Source: Symsagittifera roscoffensis
Taxonomy: Eukaryota; Xenacoelomorpha; Acoela; Convolutidae
Assembly: GCF_963678635.1 (NCBI RefSeq)
Contig: NC_087066.1
Location: 63,804,282-63,868,281, forward strand
Direction: 5' to 3'
Length of the DNA: 64,000 nt
Numbering within the stretch: position 1 is the stretch's first letter; each line of letters begins with the position of its first letter. The position numbers were made by a program, and so were the translations under genes. The notes under the pieces are model-generated. The model was not told the DNA's origin. It saw nothing but the letters and a program-made list of their open reading frames with translations, and made no database searches. Below are positions 33,420-44,559 of the stretch, piece after piece.

Positions 33420-33755
33420 TTTGCATACGGAACATGGACTCGATGTTTTTTTAAATATAATTTATGTAAGTCATTTTGTATTATCTTGTGTTGACAAACA
33501 ATTAAAAACTTAACGAATTTTTGATTTTGCTGAGGGAATCATGAACAAAAATCATGGAACTTTATGGACGTACGTGTATTACATCTGTTTAAGTTTTTAG
33601 GTGCCAATGTTTTGTCATAGTTTTAATACTAGCAAGTGAAATCGTTCGAAAAATGTTATCCAATACATGTGAAGAAACAACAGTTTGAGCAGCAATTTCA
33701 TCAAGTACATTCAGTTATATTTTTTTTCTCCAAGGCTATGAAAAAAATAAAGTCT
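33420..33755. other. Polinton spacer or decayed sequence
   Basis: No frame with recognisable motifs; AT-rich. Confidence 0.3.
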
Positions 33756-33759
33756 GCCA

Positions 33760-34492
33760 AAAAAACCAGTTTTTATTTTGCTAGTTGGACCAATTAAATC
33801 TGGAAAACTGCATCCTATTTTTGATTGGTTAAAAATTTGTACATTTCAACCAAAATTTGTCAAAAATTTTTAGTTTTATCAAATTTATCAACCTCTTTAT
33901 GGACAACTGCAAAGAAAAAACCCTAAATTTATCCAAGGAGAGGAAATTGAGCTGATGGAAAACCTTCCTAATAATGGAAAAAAAATAACAAAATAGCTGT
34001 TAATACTTGATGACTTTTGTGAAAAAATTTCAAATTCCATGCAATTTGTAAAATTGCTACCGCTGGAAGACACAGGGGATTGAAAACAGAAAAAAATAAG
34101 CATAACTTGTTTCATCAAAGCCAATTGGGAAGAGATGTTGAGTTAAAAATACACATATAGTCTTGTTCAAGTCACCGAGAGATGTTTTACAAATCAATAA
34201 AACTAAGTCAATACAAACAAATCAAAGTGAACAACTAGATCTAGGATCACAATTGAGAGAGTGGTATCAAGATGCCACATGTATTCTTTATGGTCAATTA
34301 CTATTTGACTTAACTCCAAAAACAGTTGATTTGCTGAGATATTGCACAAACAGCGGTTCAATTTCATCAAAATTTTATTTACCAGCAGGAACAGAAACAA
34401 AGTTTTTGGACGATGAGCATACAATACGTCTCTATACTCCTAATGTTTCAAACCTTTTCTCAAAAACTTCAAAAACAATTCAGCCTCCATAG
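33760..34492 (+). pseudogene. Polinton A32-like genome-packaging ATPase, broken
   Basis: Plus frame from about 33763 gives FILLVGPIKSGKLHP, a Walker A loop in which the usual Thr/Ser after GK is Leu. The Walker B LLILDDF is at about 33996-34016, after one TAG. The frame then shifts and continues as LFKSPRDVLQI and YQDATCILYGQLLFDLTPKT to a TAG at 34490-34492; the LFKSPRD segment is a conserved late motif of this ATPase family. In intact elements the protein would pump DNA into virions. Here the P-loop change and at least two stops make it non-functional. Confidence 0.85.
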
Positions 34493-34976
34493 TCCAACAA
34501 GTTTCTTTCAATTCCTCGGCGAAGGTCTAGTAAATTTGCAACGAGGCGTGCTACAGAATCTCCGAAAAGTAGACGTAGTAAAATATCGAAGAGAATTATC
34601 AGAAATTACACGAAGAAGAACTTCACAGCATAAAAGGAGAAGTATTTTAAGCTCGTCAAAACTCTTAGAGGGTTTTCATGGTATGGATCAGTTTGTTCTA
34701 ACTCCTTACTCAATATATCAATCACAAATTACGCTTCCAAAAAATCGAAAATTGGAAAAAGCAAGTAGAGAGGAGATTGTACCAAAAGATTTTGATTCTT
34801 TTTACAGTGCTATAAATGCGAGGTTGAAAACTAGTAACAATCAGCATCTTATTGATTCAGTTTTGGATTCTCGTAGAATTAAATTACGTCAGTCAGAAAA
34901 TATGATATTAGATAATCGAGACACAAAAGAACCTATCGTAGATTTTCTGTGTGCACTAAAACGAAAAAAAAACTGA
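34413..34976 (+). CDS. Polinton ORF of unknown function, 187 codons, uninterrupted
   Basis: Overlaps the last 80 bases of the ATPase in another frame and runs open to a TGA at 34974-34976, the longest uninterrupted frame on the plus strand of the element. Basic and helical: NLRKVDVVKYRRELSEITRR, then SQHKRRSILSSSKLLEGFHG. The end matches the start of the integrase relic closely in position. Not assigned to a family. The true start may be downstream of the overlap. Confidence 0.45.
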   Translation: MSIQYVSILLMFQTFSQKLQKQFSLHSPTSFFQFLGEGLVNLQRGVLQNLRKVDVVKYRRELSEITRRRTSQHKRRSILSSSKLLEGFHGMDQFVLTPYSIYQSQITLPKNRKLEKASREEIVPKDFDSFYSAINARLKTSNNQHLIDSVLDSRRIKLRQSENMILDNRDTKEPIVDFLCALKRKKN

Positions 34977-34984
34977 CTTTCCAG

Positions 34985-35360
34985 ACAGGCATTTGCAGAG
35001 AGAGCCACTCAATCAATAAAACACATAAATTACCGCTTCATAGAAGATCATGAAACAAGTTACATCAATTTGTTTCTACAATGAATTTTTGCGTCAATAG
35101 ATCAAGAATTTTGATTTCCTCTCAATTATTTAGAACAATACCCTAACAAGCTATAAGAAACTAAAAACTCAGAAGTTGGGTATAGAGTGAGAGTTTCAAA
35201 AAATGATATTCCTTTTCAAAAGGGATACAAACCACATTTTTTTGATGTTTTAGCAATATCTACAAATAAGCCTCCTACATACATCATCAAAGATCTCGAC
35301 AAAGAAGAAAATCTTGGAAAATTTTATGATAAAGAGCTGAGAAACTGTTCAAATTGAAGG
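34985..35360 (+). pseudogene. Polinton retroviral-type integrase, C-terminal relic
   Basis: Plus frame begins FAERATQSIKHINYRFIEDH, where E in AER takes the place of the last acidic residue of the DDE catalytic triad. After stops it continues VGYRVRVSKNDIPFQKGY and PTYIIKDLDKEENLGKFYDK, the C-terminal DNA-binding part that ends Polinton integrases. The N-terminal zinc-binding part and the first two catalytic Asp are not found upstream, so about two thirds of the gene is deleted. It would have inserted the element. Confidence 0.75.
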
Positions 35361-35399
35361 TAAATCATTTTTGAAACTAAATTTCTATCGATCAGTTGT

Positions 35400-36215
35400 C
35401 ATGGAGTCTTTTACCACTGAGTTAATTTTCAAACGCTTCTTTTAATTGTTATCAGAATAATGGTCTTAGTTCTTTTACAAATTTTCTACCTGAATAAACA
35501 CATTTGAAAGGAGAATGGGTGGTTGCTATACATATCATACCCTTCTTTGTACTAAAACATTACTGAGGGAAATTTCACATTCGTAGATGGCAGAGAAAAT
35601 TTTGAGGAGAAAAGAAAGATTGTATCGATGCATATTGAACCAGGATTGTATCCAAATATTGTAGATACATTTGTAGCAACAAAACTCGAGAACGTCTAGG
35701 TGCTCAAGCGTTTGAATATAACGGAATTTATGTAACAGTAGATGAACTTAGACAAAAGGTTGCCGTTCATTTACCTGAGAATGAACTATTGTTTATTATT
35801 CAAAGTTCTGTCTTGAGTCACATTTTTGATTGTGATTTAAATCAAAATCAAACAGACGTTATAAAGAAAGGAAAAGATCCACATTATCCTCAGTATTCTT
35901 ACGACATTACAAGAATACAATCTTTGATGATATATATAGTTATATTATAGAATATAACATAGTCGGTGATACAAAAACCTCCTTATTTCGTTGTATTCCG
36001 TTCATCTCCTAAGTGAAGAGTGGAGATATATTTTCTATAGGACAGTAAATAAATTATCAATCCTTTACAAATTTACAGTTTGAAAAACTGTTTAAAAATT
36101 CTTTCCATAGCATCAAGGTAGAACTAAAAAATAGTACAGGCAAAAAAAATTCCTTCTGTGTCCGTAGGAATTACCCGAGTTGTTCTTTTGTTCCCCAAGA
36201 TTTCGAATTTCATTG
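35400..36215 (+). pseudogene. Polinton minor capsid (penton-type, single jelly-roll) protein, broken
   Basis: Recognised by LKGEWVVAIHIIPF (about 35505-35545) and YNGIYVTVDELRQKVAVHLP (35715-35775), then VLSHIFDCDLNQNQ and, after a frameshift, YNIVGDTKTSLFRCIPF (35950-36000), YQSFTNLQFEKLFKNSF and a C-terminal beta segment to about 36215. This order (LxGxWxVAL, the Y-shaped middle, then the VGD..LLR block) is typical of the Polinton minor capsid protein. Several stops interrupt it. Confidence 0.75.
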
Positions 36216-36239
36216 TTGATCTAAACTTGATACGGAATA

Positions 36240-36597
36240 GTTGCTCAAAATTCAGCTGATTTCCTTATTTTTCAAGGACATGCAAGACAACGTGGAAGAG
36301 GTTTTGGAGCTCTTGCACAAACTCTTGAGAGAACTGCAATCCCCTTTTTAAAAAAATATATAGTTCCAGCTGCAAAAAGAGTTGGAGCAGATTTGCTTGA
36401 AATCGCTGCTACAGAGATTGAGAAAGTTGTTAGTGGACGTGAAAAACTCAAAATATTTGCAAAAGATGTGGGAACAAAACAAAATTGGAAACAAATGAGA
36501 GATGAAAAAAAACCTTAGCGTAGATCCAGATCCATTTCTGGAAAAAGTAGATCGAAAAACGGTCGTTCTCGCAAAGACATTTTGGACATTGTAAAAT
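36240..36597 (+). pseudogene. Polinton basic core-like protein (adenovirus pX/pVI-like position)
   Basis: The frame beginning FQGHARQRGRGFGALAQTLE continues with RTAIPFLKKYIVPAAKRVGA and an Arg/Ser/Lys-rich tail to a TGA at 36595-36597, with a TAG near 36517. An RGRG-hydrophobic motif followed by an amphipathic helix and a basic tail resembles small DNA-condensing or membrane-active virion proteins. It lies just before the major capsid gene, with the stop TGA overlapping its ATG (ATGA). Confidence 0.55.
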
Positions 36598-37915
36598 GAG
36601 TATAAACCAAAATCATTTTCGGTGCGGGGCTTTTACAAGTTTTCATTGGAGATTTTTTTTAAAGTCACTGTTTTGGAAACAATTATGTCATCTTACACAC
36701 AAGAAGTTTTTTCCCAGTACTTCTTTAGATGAAAGCAGTTTAGAATTTGAATTTGAAACGGATCGTAATATCTACTTGGATATGCGTGATACCCACTTTA
36801 GTTTGAAGCTTCAATTATTCAAGGGAAGATTGTTTGATGCTTTCAAAAAAGAACAAGCAAAATCCGAGGATGACTCAGATGAGGAATCACAAACTTACTT
36901 AACTTATGTAAAACAATCTACTACTTTCACTATTCTGCAATTGTGAAATTTATTTTAAAAATACAATGGTTCACAATGCCAATGGACTATATCTTCATCA
37001 GGCACAAATATCGAACGAGCTCAACCTGATCTCAGGAAGTGAGTAATAAAGGAGAACTTGCTTGTCATGGATACAGTTTTGAAGAATATCCTGCTGCATT
37101 TGAAATGCATCAATTCACTGATGAGGCAAATTCCTTAGGAACAGGGATACCTTTTTCACTCTATGGGAGGCTCGCCATTGATTTGTTTACTTGAAAAAAA
37201 GTGATTTTTATCAATTACCAAAGTTCGAATTAATCCTATTTGAGCTAGACCTAATTTTTACATGCTATCTGATAATCCAATGTCAGTCCAAAAAATTTTG
37301 ATTTTTTGCTGTTTATTAAAAGAATTTTAGTTGCTGAACCTATTCATCAAAAATTGCATAGGAATCTGAAAAGAGAACCTGCTCAATACAGTTACATGGA
37401 AACTATAGCAAGAACCTTTATCAGTCCATCTCGCCGAAACCAATTCATACCAGTAAAAATATTCAATAACGCTCCAATAAGAAGAAGAACTGTTACAGTG
37501 AATACAAACTCAGCTGTTGCAGGATCTTTTCATGAAAACCCTTTCAGCTATCAACTATTCCATTTGAGAGAGCTTAGAATTAATCGGAGTCGAAGAGCAA
37601 TTGTTTCATTAGATACAAATTCTTCTTGTCGTCCTCATGTCACAATAATGAAAACAAGGCATTTTAACGCAGATTTCCCAGCTCTTCCTATGGAAGATTT
37701 TCAAAATCACTATATATTTTTGTTTTTGATTTGATTTCACTATAGCATGCAGCTGAACAGTTGCATTATCCAGAACTTAGTGGAGAAAGCCTGAGATTAG
37801 AAATGTTTTTCATTTTCACTTAGAGCAACTAACGGAAGTGATAGTCTTGGGAGAAAGACTATCAAATGTTCAAATTGACAAATTCGGAACATTCTCTAAA
37901 ATGCTTAGCTTTTTT
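36596..37915 (+). pseudogene. Polinton major capsid (double jelly-roll) protein, broken
   Basis: ATG 36596 to a first stop at 36946 contains SSLEFEFETDRNIYLDMRDT and LSLKLQLFKGRLFDAFKKEQ style segments, the N-terminal strands of Polinton major capsid proteins. Frames then change: GNEELACHGYSFEEYPAAFE-like sequence (37050-37115), then the long frame 37306-37734 with ILVAEPIHQKLHRNLKREPA, ETIARTFISPSRRNQF and FHENPFSYQLFHLRELRINR. A final shifted part, EQLTEVIVLGERLSNVQIDK, lies near 37830-37890. About 430 codons in total. At least three frameshifts. Confidence 0.85.
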
Positions 37916-37919
37916 GAGT

Positions 37920-38215
37920 TTTCAGGTTCCTATAAAAATATATATTTTTAAATTTTTTTGGGACCCTTCATTGTTATTGTCTCTGTACTATATATTTAGT
38001 TTTTCTTCAGACCTAAATCTCAAAAAAAACGAAGTCAATGAGTGCTGTTTAATAGAAAAACCCAGAAACTTTTTCAACCTAGTGTGTAAAACAGTGTTCA
38101 TAAACCTTTGTCTAGTTCATAAGACTTGTGTATGGGTCTTTGTTGATTCAATACCTAAATGCGTGTAAGTCATTAATCTTAGTTTTTTATCCTGAATCAC
38201 ACTATCAAACGATCT
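37920..38215. other. Polinton interval between capsid and protease relics
   Basis: An open frame (37866-38168) crosses it but is Phe/Leu/Ser-rich without motifs and overlaps the end of the capsid relic. It might include the diverged start of the protease gene. Confidence 0.3.
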
Positions 38216-38221
38216 ATTTCT

Positions 38222-38645
38222 TTGTTTTTAAATGTAAACCAGCTAACAACTGCAAAGATGGATAATTTTTCGTTTTTGCAAATGATTGAAAAAGTTCCTG
38301 AGATCAGGTTCAAAAACATGGGATCTTACCCCTCTGATAAAGTACCTCAACTAACAAAAGACTCTTTTGCAATCGCCAATTCAGCTCCAAGCAATGATAG
38401 AGGAGTACACTGGATAATGATAACTGGGCTGGACAAAGATTACTAGTTTGCTGATTCTCTGAGTTGAAAAAACAACAACTAATTCCTTTCTAACAAAAAA
38501 GTATTGGCAAACGGTTCTCAGCAAACTACAAAAAAACAGATACTTGTGTGGATTCTATGCAAATTCTTCAGCATTTCTTCTTTTTAAATTCTACCTGAGA
38601 AACTTGAATAATAATCATGATGAATTTGAATTTTATAACTAATTT
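38222..38645 (+). pseudogene. Polinton adenain-like cysteine protease, frameshifted
   Basis: Frame 38222-38446 ends with ANSAPSNDRGVHWIMITGLD, the His-Trp of the catalytic histidine motif of adenain/Ulp1-type proteases. The catalytic Cys motif YLCGFYANSSAFLLFKF survives in another frame at about 38539-38590, so one or more frameshifts separate His and Cys. Such proteases mature capsid proteins. It is the last gene before the right TIR. Confidence 0.8.
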
Positions 38646-38764
38646 TATGTAAAGTTTTATGCAGTTTTTCTTTGTAAGTGTAAATTATAGTAGTAACTTT
38701 ACTTTACGATGCAGTGATTTATTTATTTTCTCTATAATTTAATTTTTGTTTTGACTTTTTGACT

Positions 38765-39284
38765 TTTTTGACTTTTTTGAAGTTTCGGTGGGTTTCAGTA
38801 TGGTTTCAGGTAGATGTTTCGAAAAGTAAGATTTTCTAATAAAAGAGTTAATAGTTCGACTTATACCGAATTGTATCGTGTTTTGTAGTTTTTTCCTAAA
38901 ACAATTCCAATTTTTTGATAAAAAATTCTCATTTTTTGCCCAAAAATATTTACCATTGACTTACAATGTACCAAAAATCTAATTACATGACCTTAATTCT
39001 ACAACCTACACGTAATTAACCAATGATAATCAACAATTAGATAACGCGCGCCCAACTTTTCGCAAAAAATTAGACATTTCCACAAACAATCCAAAAAATT
39101 TCGTTGTTCTTACCTTTCTCTTACTATCACACAAACCATGAAACGTTACCATTGGTATTTCTTATATTAAAATATTGTAGTCTCTATACCCAATTTTAAT
39201 GCATAGCATGGAGGACCGGCAATCTATAACGTATCCTAATACATGGGGTCCTCCATTCCCCCCTGATCACTTCCAACATCTACT
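38765..39284 (-). repeat. Polinton right terminal inverted repeat
   Basis: Reverse complement of the left TIR, with about 15-20 percent differences and small indels, including an extra segment near 39060-39100 that the left arm lacks. The outer end is TCCAACATCTACT, then the flanking satellite. Confidence 0.88.
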
Positions 39285-41490
39285 GCTATTGTCTTACCTC
39301 CGAAACTAAAAAATATTGAGCAGGCAGATTTGGATGGGAGTTTTGAAACCCCTGAAAGTCTGAGATAACCTTGGCAGAAATCCAATAAAGAGTCGAAATT
39401 TCAAAGTTTTTTGTCAGTCGTTTTATCTGTGATTTATAAAATTACAAAAAAAAACATAAAAAACTTCGCATCTCGGAAACTAAATTGATTGGAGCAAGCT
39501 TATTTGATTGCAAAAACTGAAACTCCTGAGGGTACCCTGATGGAACCCACAATAGGGCTCGCGCTTTTCAATTTTGTCAAAAAATTTCAATCTAAGATTT
39601 GAAAATATTAATTTAAAAACATAAAAAGCGTCATATCTCCGAAATTAAAAAACTTTGAGCAGGCTTATTTGGAGGGGAATTTTGAAACACCTGAGAGCAC
39701 CCTGAAAGAATTCCGCTCTAAGTTTTGAAATCTCAAAATTTGTCAATTGTTTAAAATCTTTGACTTAAAAAAATTCGAAAGATAACATAAGAAACATCAT
39801 ATCTTGGATAAAAAAAGAAATGAGCAGGCATATTTGGAGGCAAGTGTCGAAACCCCTGAGAGCATCCTGACAGAACTCCACTAGAGAATTCGAAATTTTT
39901 AAAATTTTTCGAGTTTTTTAAGTTTCAGTTTTTGGAAAAAAAACCTCATTTGAAAACCTCAAAAAAATGATTAAAAACCTCCTTTCTCGGAAAAAAAATG
40001 TTTTGCAAAGGCGTATTTGGAGCCAAGACTAAGAACACCTGAGAGTTCCCTGATAGAACCCCAATATAGGATTCGAATTTTCAAAATGTGTCATCTCCTT
40101 TAAATCTAAGTTTTTGACAAAAATTCAAAAAAACATCAAAAACCTCATATCGCAAAAACTAAAAGAATTTGGGCAGTCAAATTTCCAGGCACGATTTGAA
40201 ACCCTTAAGAGATTGAGTCTAACTTGACAGAACCCCACTATAGGATTCAACAATTTGTCAGGGATTTTTATGTACGATTATAAAAAAATTCATAAAAAAC
40301 ATGAAAAATTTCATATCTCGGAAAGTAAAAAGATTAGAGTAGGCTTTTTTGGACGCCAGATTGGAAACCCCCGAGGAAACCCTGGCAGAGCCCCTTTATA
40401 GGATTCGGAATTTCGAATTGTGTCAAGTGTTTACAATCTATGATTTGAAAAAAAAATCATTTAAAACGTCTTATCTGAGTAACTAAAAAAGTTCGATGAC
40501 GCATATTTGCAGGCAAGACTTATAAACTCTAAGAGCACTCTGAAAAAACTCACTATAGGTTTGAATTTTCAAATTTTGTCAAGTGTTCTAAAAAAAATGA
40601 TTGAAGAAAAAATCAAAACACAACATAATAAACGTCTTATTTCCGAAACTGAACTGATTTGAGCAGGCATATTTGAAGGCCAGAATTGAAACCCATGTCA
40701 GTATCCTGACAGATCCTCACTACAGGAATTGAATTTTTAAGTTTTTGTCAAGAGTTTTAAATCTATGATTTAAAAGAATTCAAAATTTTTTTATAGAAAA
40801 AGTCATATCTCGGAGACCAAAAAGATTGGAGCCAGCTTATTTGGTTGCAAAATTTGAAAACCCTGAGTGTACCCTGACGGAACCCTTCTATAGAACTCGG
40901 AATTTTGAATTGAATCAGTTGTTTACAAGCTATGATTTGAAAAAAAAATATTTAAAAAACATAAAAAGGTCATATCTTGTAAACTAAAAAAGTTTGAGCG
41001 CGCATTTTTGGAGGAAAGACTTAGAAACTCTAAGAGCACTCTTAGAAAACTCACTATAGGTTTGAATTTTCAAATTTTTTCAAGTGTTCAGTCTACTATA
41101 GGGCTAGGAATTTAATTTTTTTTGACGCTTTTGAAGTCTACTTTTGAAACTATAGAAATATTTTTTGGAAATGTTGAAAAACATTTGGAGGCAAGACTTT
41201 GAACCCCTGAGAGTACCCTGACAGAAACCGACTATAGGTTTCGAAATTTTAAATTGTGTCAATTGTTTTAAACCTACGATTTTTGACAAAAAACCTCATA
41301 TCTCGGAAATCAAAAACATATTGACCAGTCATTTTTGGAGGCAAGACTTGCAACCTCTGAGAATACCCCGGCACCGCATTATTATAGAGTTATAAAAAAA
41401 TCATAAAAACGGCATATCTCGGAAACCAAAAACAATTAAGAATTCAATTGTACGCAAATTTTGCAACCTCTACGACATCCCTGAAAACAC
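39285..41490 (+). repeat. Satellite of about 163-bp monomers, right block
   Basis: Same monomer and orientation as 23440-25204. The CATATCTCGG landmark recurs near 39295, 39470, 39632, 39799, 39975, 40145, 40313, 40470, 40630, 40806, 40972, 41297 and 41415. The first unit starts in mid-monomer, complementing the truncated last unit of the left block. Confidence 0.82.
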
Positions 41491-41688
41491 CCCACTATAG
41501 GGTACCTTTGGTTGCTGAACTAAACGTTGAAATGAGAAAAACGCGCGTTAAATTATCATTAAATGGTGAATCCACCCTATGCAATAAGCTACACTTCGCT
41601 GCCCCCCCTCTTCCCCTCTCAAGCTGGCATCATTGCTACAGCCTCACAATTGAGCCTTTCAATAAGCCTACCGTTCATAAACTGGAAC

Positions 41689-42229
41689 AAGACTGCTCGT
41701 ATCAGGGCAAAACCCTGAATGTTCCGACTGCCTTTTAAGGTTTATGGAGCAGCAGTAATAACATCAAAAAATTAAAAGTAATAAAACATGGAAAAAAATT
41801 CTAATATTTGAAATTTCTTATGAAAATTATCCCCTCACACGCCATGTAAAGCACAAAAAGAGAGATTTCGTTCCTTGTAACAAATTAATTATGGCAAATA
41901 AGCTTCTTTCCACCAATTTGGAACAATTTCTAAGACGGATTAACTCTCCGCTTACGCGTTAATAGCGCGAAATATATCGCGCGTTAATTGTTCCAAATTA
42001 GCCAAAATGGTAATCTTTTACATAATTTTACAACCCCCATAATTTTACAAAAAATGATCACAGGTAAAATATCTTTTCAAATTTACGCTCAGGACAACAA
42101 TAGCTTTCGAATGATATAAAAAAAATTCCGCCAAAAATGGCTAGTTAAAAAGTCGAAACTTGTCTGAAGAAAAAAAAAACCCACCCCGAGCACAAATATT
42201 CCGTTACTTTCGTATCGAAAGTCGGAACT
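41689..42229 (+). repeat. Family A element, best full-length single copy (541 bp)
   Basis: From AAGACTGCTCGTATCAGGGC to CTTTCGTATCGAAAGTCGGA plus AC, with an undivided body. It is a reference for the family: left hairpin TCAGGGC/ACCCTGA, inverted TGTTCCGACT/AGTCGGAAC words, central ACGCGTTAATAGCGCG, right palindrome CTTTCGTATCGAAAG. It joins the satellite end and may itself be inserted beside a short G+C-richer stretch (41500-41680). No ORF. Confidence 0.78.
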
Positions 42230-43640
42230 AAAACGAAAAAAATTTTTTACGCGTAGCAATAAAAATAATAGCATAAGCGCGCAAAGTTCTTTCGTTAAAC
42301 ATGCAAAACTGATATAGCTTAAACACGGGGAGATAGCTGTCACAAGCATTTAATTATAGCATTGATTTCCCACATAACCACCAAAATCGACCACACCTCA
42401 GATGAAATTGAAAAGCTTAGAAACTCCTTCACAATAAATCATTTGGCCCGGCATGTGGAACAATTGATTTTATTCGACAAAATTAACACAAATATTTATT
42501 GATTGAAGACAATTTATTCGCGGGAAAGGATCAATAACTGAGTTAGCTGTTCAGCTCTTGACGGAAAACCGCTGTTGTGTCCCTGCGTAAGGTTTGCTAG
42601 GCTGGGTAATTTTACCCTACCCGCAAGCAACTACACGTCTTATGGTTGAACTTGATTACCCGAAATTTCGGTCAGCTGGCGGAAACGTAACCATTTCTCC
42701 CCTGCTCCCCATGTCTTCTGTCAAAAACCTTCTTAAAGAATAAACTTTCAGCAAATTATAGTTATTGAGAACTTTGAATCATAAGTAATTACTTGCACTC
42801 AATATTTCATTTAAATGACGACATATGGCACAAAAAAGAGACTTTAGGTCAAAAAAGCTTAAGAATTTCTGATTTGTCGAAAGGCTTACAGGTTTTTGTC
42901 AACGCTGAGAAGGTTGAGAACGTCGTGAATCCATATTTTACGGAAAACTAATACTTGAATTTATGAATGTTTTTATTTTTTTTTGTCCTGTTTAAAGTGC
43001 CGATAATTTACAGACATTGAAACAAGTAAAATTGTTTACTAGATTGTTACAGAATACGGCAGGAGATCCTAACAGAAAAGTATGCTCGCGTTAATTTGTG
43101 ACCTTCAAACAAGCTTAGGCTTCCAGTCAGAAAATTCGATGGATAGTTTATACAGTCTGAAAATGTTGATGCGCTGAGCTGATAATTAAAAATTCATCTC
43201 ACCTGTATTCAGTTTTTATAAATAGCTTAGAATTTTATAATTGCTTTTTTCACTTTGGAAACATTTTTTGCAATTTTTTTCTTGTTCTTTCTCAAAATCT
43301 CTAATAATTCACTTCTAATTTTTTGGAGGTCCACCATTTTTTTGAGCCAAAGGTTTTTCATAGATGCTTAAGTGGAGTCAGAAGTCACACAAATTGCTAG
43401 AAAAACTTTTTGATATATACTCGAATCTCAATATGAAATTGTAACCAAAAAATGTTTCAAGTTGTTAATAATTTTTGTAGAAAACAAAAAGAGCATGAAA
43501 CCGATTTGTAACTCGATGAATTTATCATTTCATTGTTAATGTAGAACCTAATTTTGCTAACTCATGTCAGTTCAAAAGTTTGCCTTTTTTTTTGAAAAAA
43601 CTTCGGAGATAAGTTTGTTGTATATCCAATTATTGCGTTT
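42230..43640. other. No certain gene
   Basis: Mostly AT-rich. A G+C-richer patch at 42530-42745 has a plus frame of about 50 codons ending at a TAA near 42739 (RLMVELDYPKFRSAGGNVTI) with a weak acceptor upstream. It could be a lone exon but is not called. Confidence 0.35.
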
Positions 43641-43659
43641 GAGCAAGTACCGTAAAAAA

Positions 43660-44340
43660 GAAAAACCCTTATGTTCATGATGGATTCAGCAAGGATGCGA
43701 TGAAATTGTGTGCACCAGTTATCTACTCACTATTGGTACCAGGTTTCAACAAGTGCATTCTAAAAGGTTTTGTTCCGAATGATTAGAAATAGCCAAAGTT
43801 GATCATTTTTATTGAAAAATTGTTTCAAAAAGAATGCAAATAACTATCAGCCATCAAACAATTCAACAATTCTTTCAACAAAATTTTCAACCGCCGATTA
43901 CCAATAAAAAGGTTTGCTTCTGGGTTTAAAAAGTACTTCAAGCCAGTTAACTGTACGGTTTTGGAAAACAGCATTCTTGTATGCATGCTTTTGTTTGTTC
44001 AATTGATATCTGGTATAACTTCTAAACAAACAAAATGTGGAACAGCGTTGCTTGCTGATTTTGATTCAATTGGGATTCGATCTATTTGATCAAAATATGT
44101 TAAATCTTAAATGGAAAGAACCAGATTTCCGGGACAATTAATGCAAATATTTTTTGATTACCTCTCGGAAAGATATCATCTTGTAGAATCAAACAATTGG
44201 TTTGCAAATAATTAAGCTTTTCTAAGCAAACTATCGAAGCGATTAAATTCTGAAAAAAATCAAGTATTTCATAGAGCAAATTGGCTCGCGAAAGTTTGAA
44301 GTTTATCTAAGCGAACAATTGAAGCAATGCAAAATGAAAT
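43660..44340 (+). mobile_element. LINE-like reverse-transcriptase relic
   Basis: Across several plus frames one reads NKCILKGFVPND and IAKV (the domain-0/1 region of non-LTR RTs), a degraded NYxPISxLPxxxK block, then DFDSIGIRSI and YLSERYHLVES, the phrases around RT motif A and the following YLxxRxxxV. Stops and frameshifts every 20-30 codons. The family (CR1/Jockey-like) is a guess. Confidence 0.5.
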
Positions 44341-44559
44341 TTTTCAAAGCTGACTTCATAGCTTGGATTTTTTTCTTGCTATTGATGTATTGAAGTTTTG
44401 AAATCTAAAACAATCTTGGCATTCTCTTAAACGTTGATTCTAGATATGATTCTTGAGCATATCCTTTGACAGAATTAGAAAGCTGCGTTCACTTAAGAAA
44501 TGCCTCCATAGCGCATTCTGATTTTTATTTAATATATAAGGTTGGCTGCTCTAAAATTG

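Larger units (their letters stand above)
25205..39284. mobile_element. Maverick/Polinton DNA transposon, 14.1 kb, degenerate
   Basis: Bounded by inverted repeats of about 0.5 kb beginning AGTAGATGTTGGA (5'-AG...CT-3', as Polintons have) and holding recognisable relics of protein-primed PolB, integrase, A32-like packaging ATPase, adenain-like protease, minor and major capsid proteins. The length is usual for the group. The polymerase is on the minus strand at the left, and the virion and integration genes are on the plus strand at the right, apart from one minus ORF at 30997-31588. Every gene is interrupted. It is inserted within one monomer of the 163-bp satellite: the left flank ends in the AAAAAACAT phrase and the right flank resumes with the CTCCGAAACTAAAA phrase of the monomer. 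A perfect 6-bp target duplication is not visible (ATCAGT left, GCTATT right). Confidence 0.93.

Noticed and set aside
25205-39284. Interpretation as an integrated adenovirus or other exogenous virus
   Set aside because: Paired TIRs with integrase, PolB and Polinton-type capsid genes in one 14-kb unit fit a Maverick/Polinton transposon.
41448-41738. 96-codon plus frame
   Set aside because: Runs from the satellite into the family A element, two unrelated repeats.
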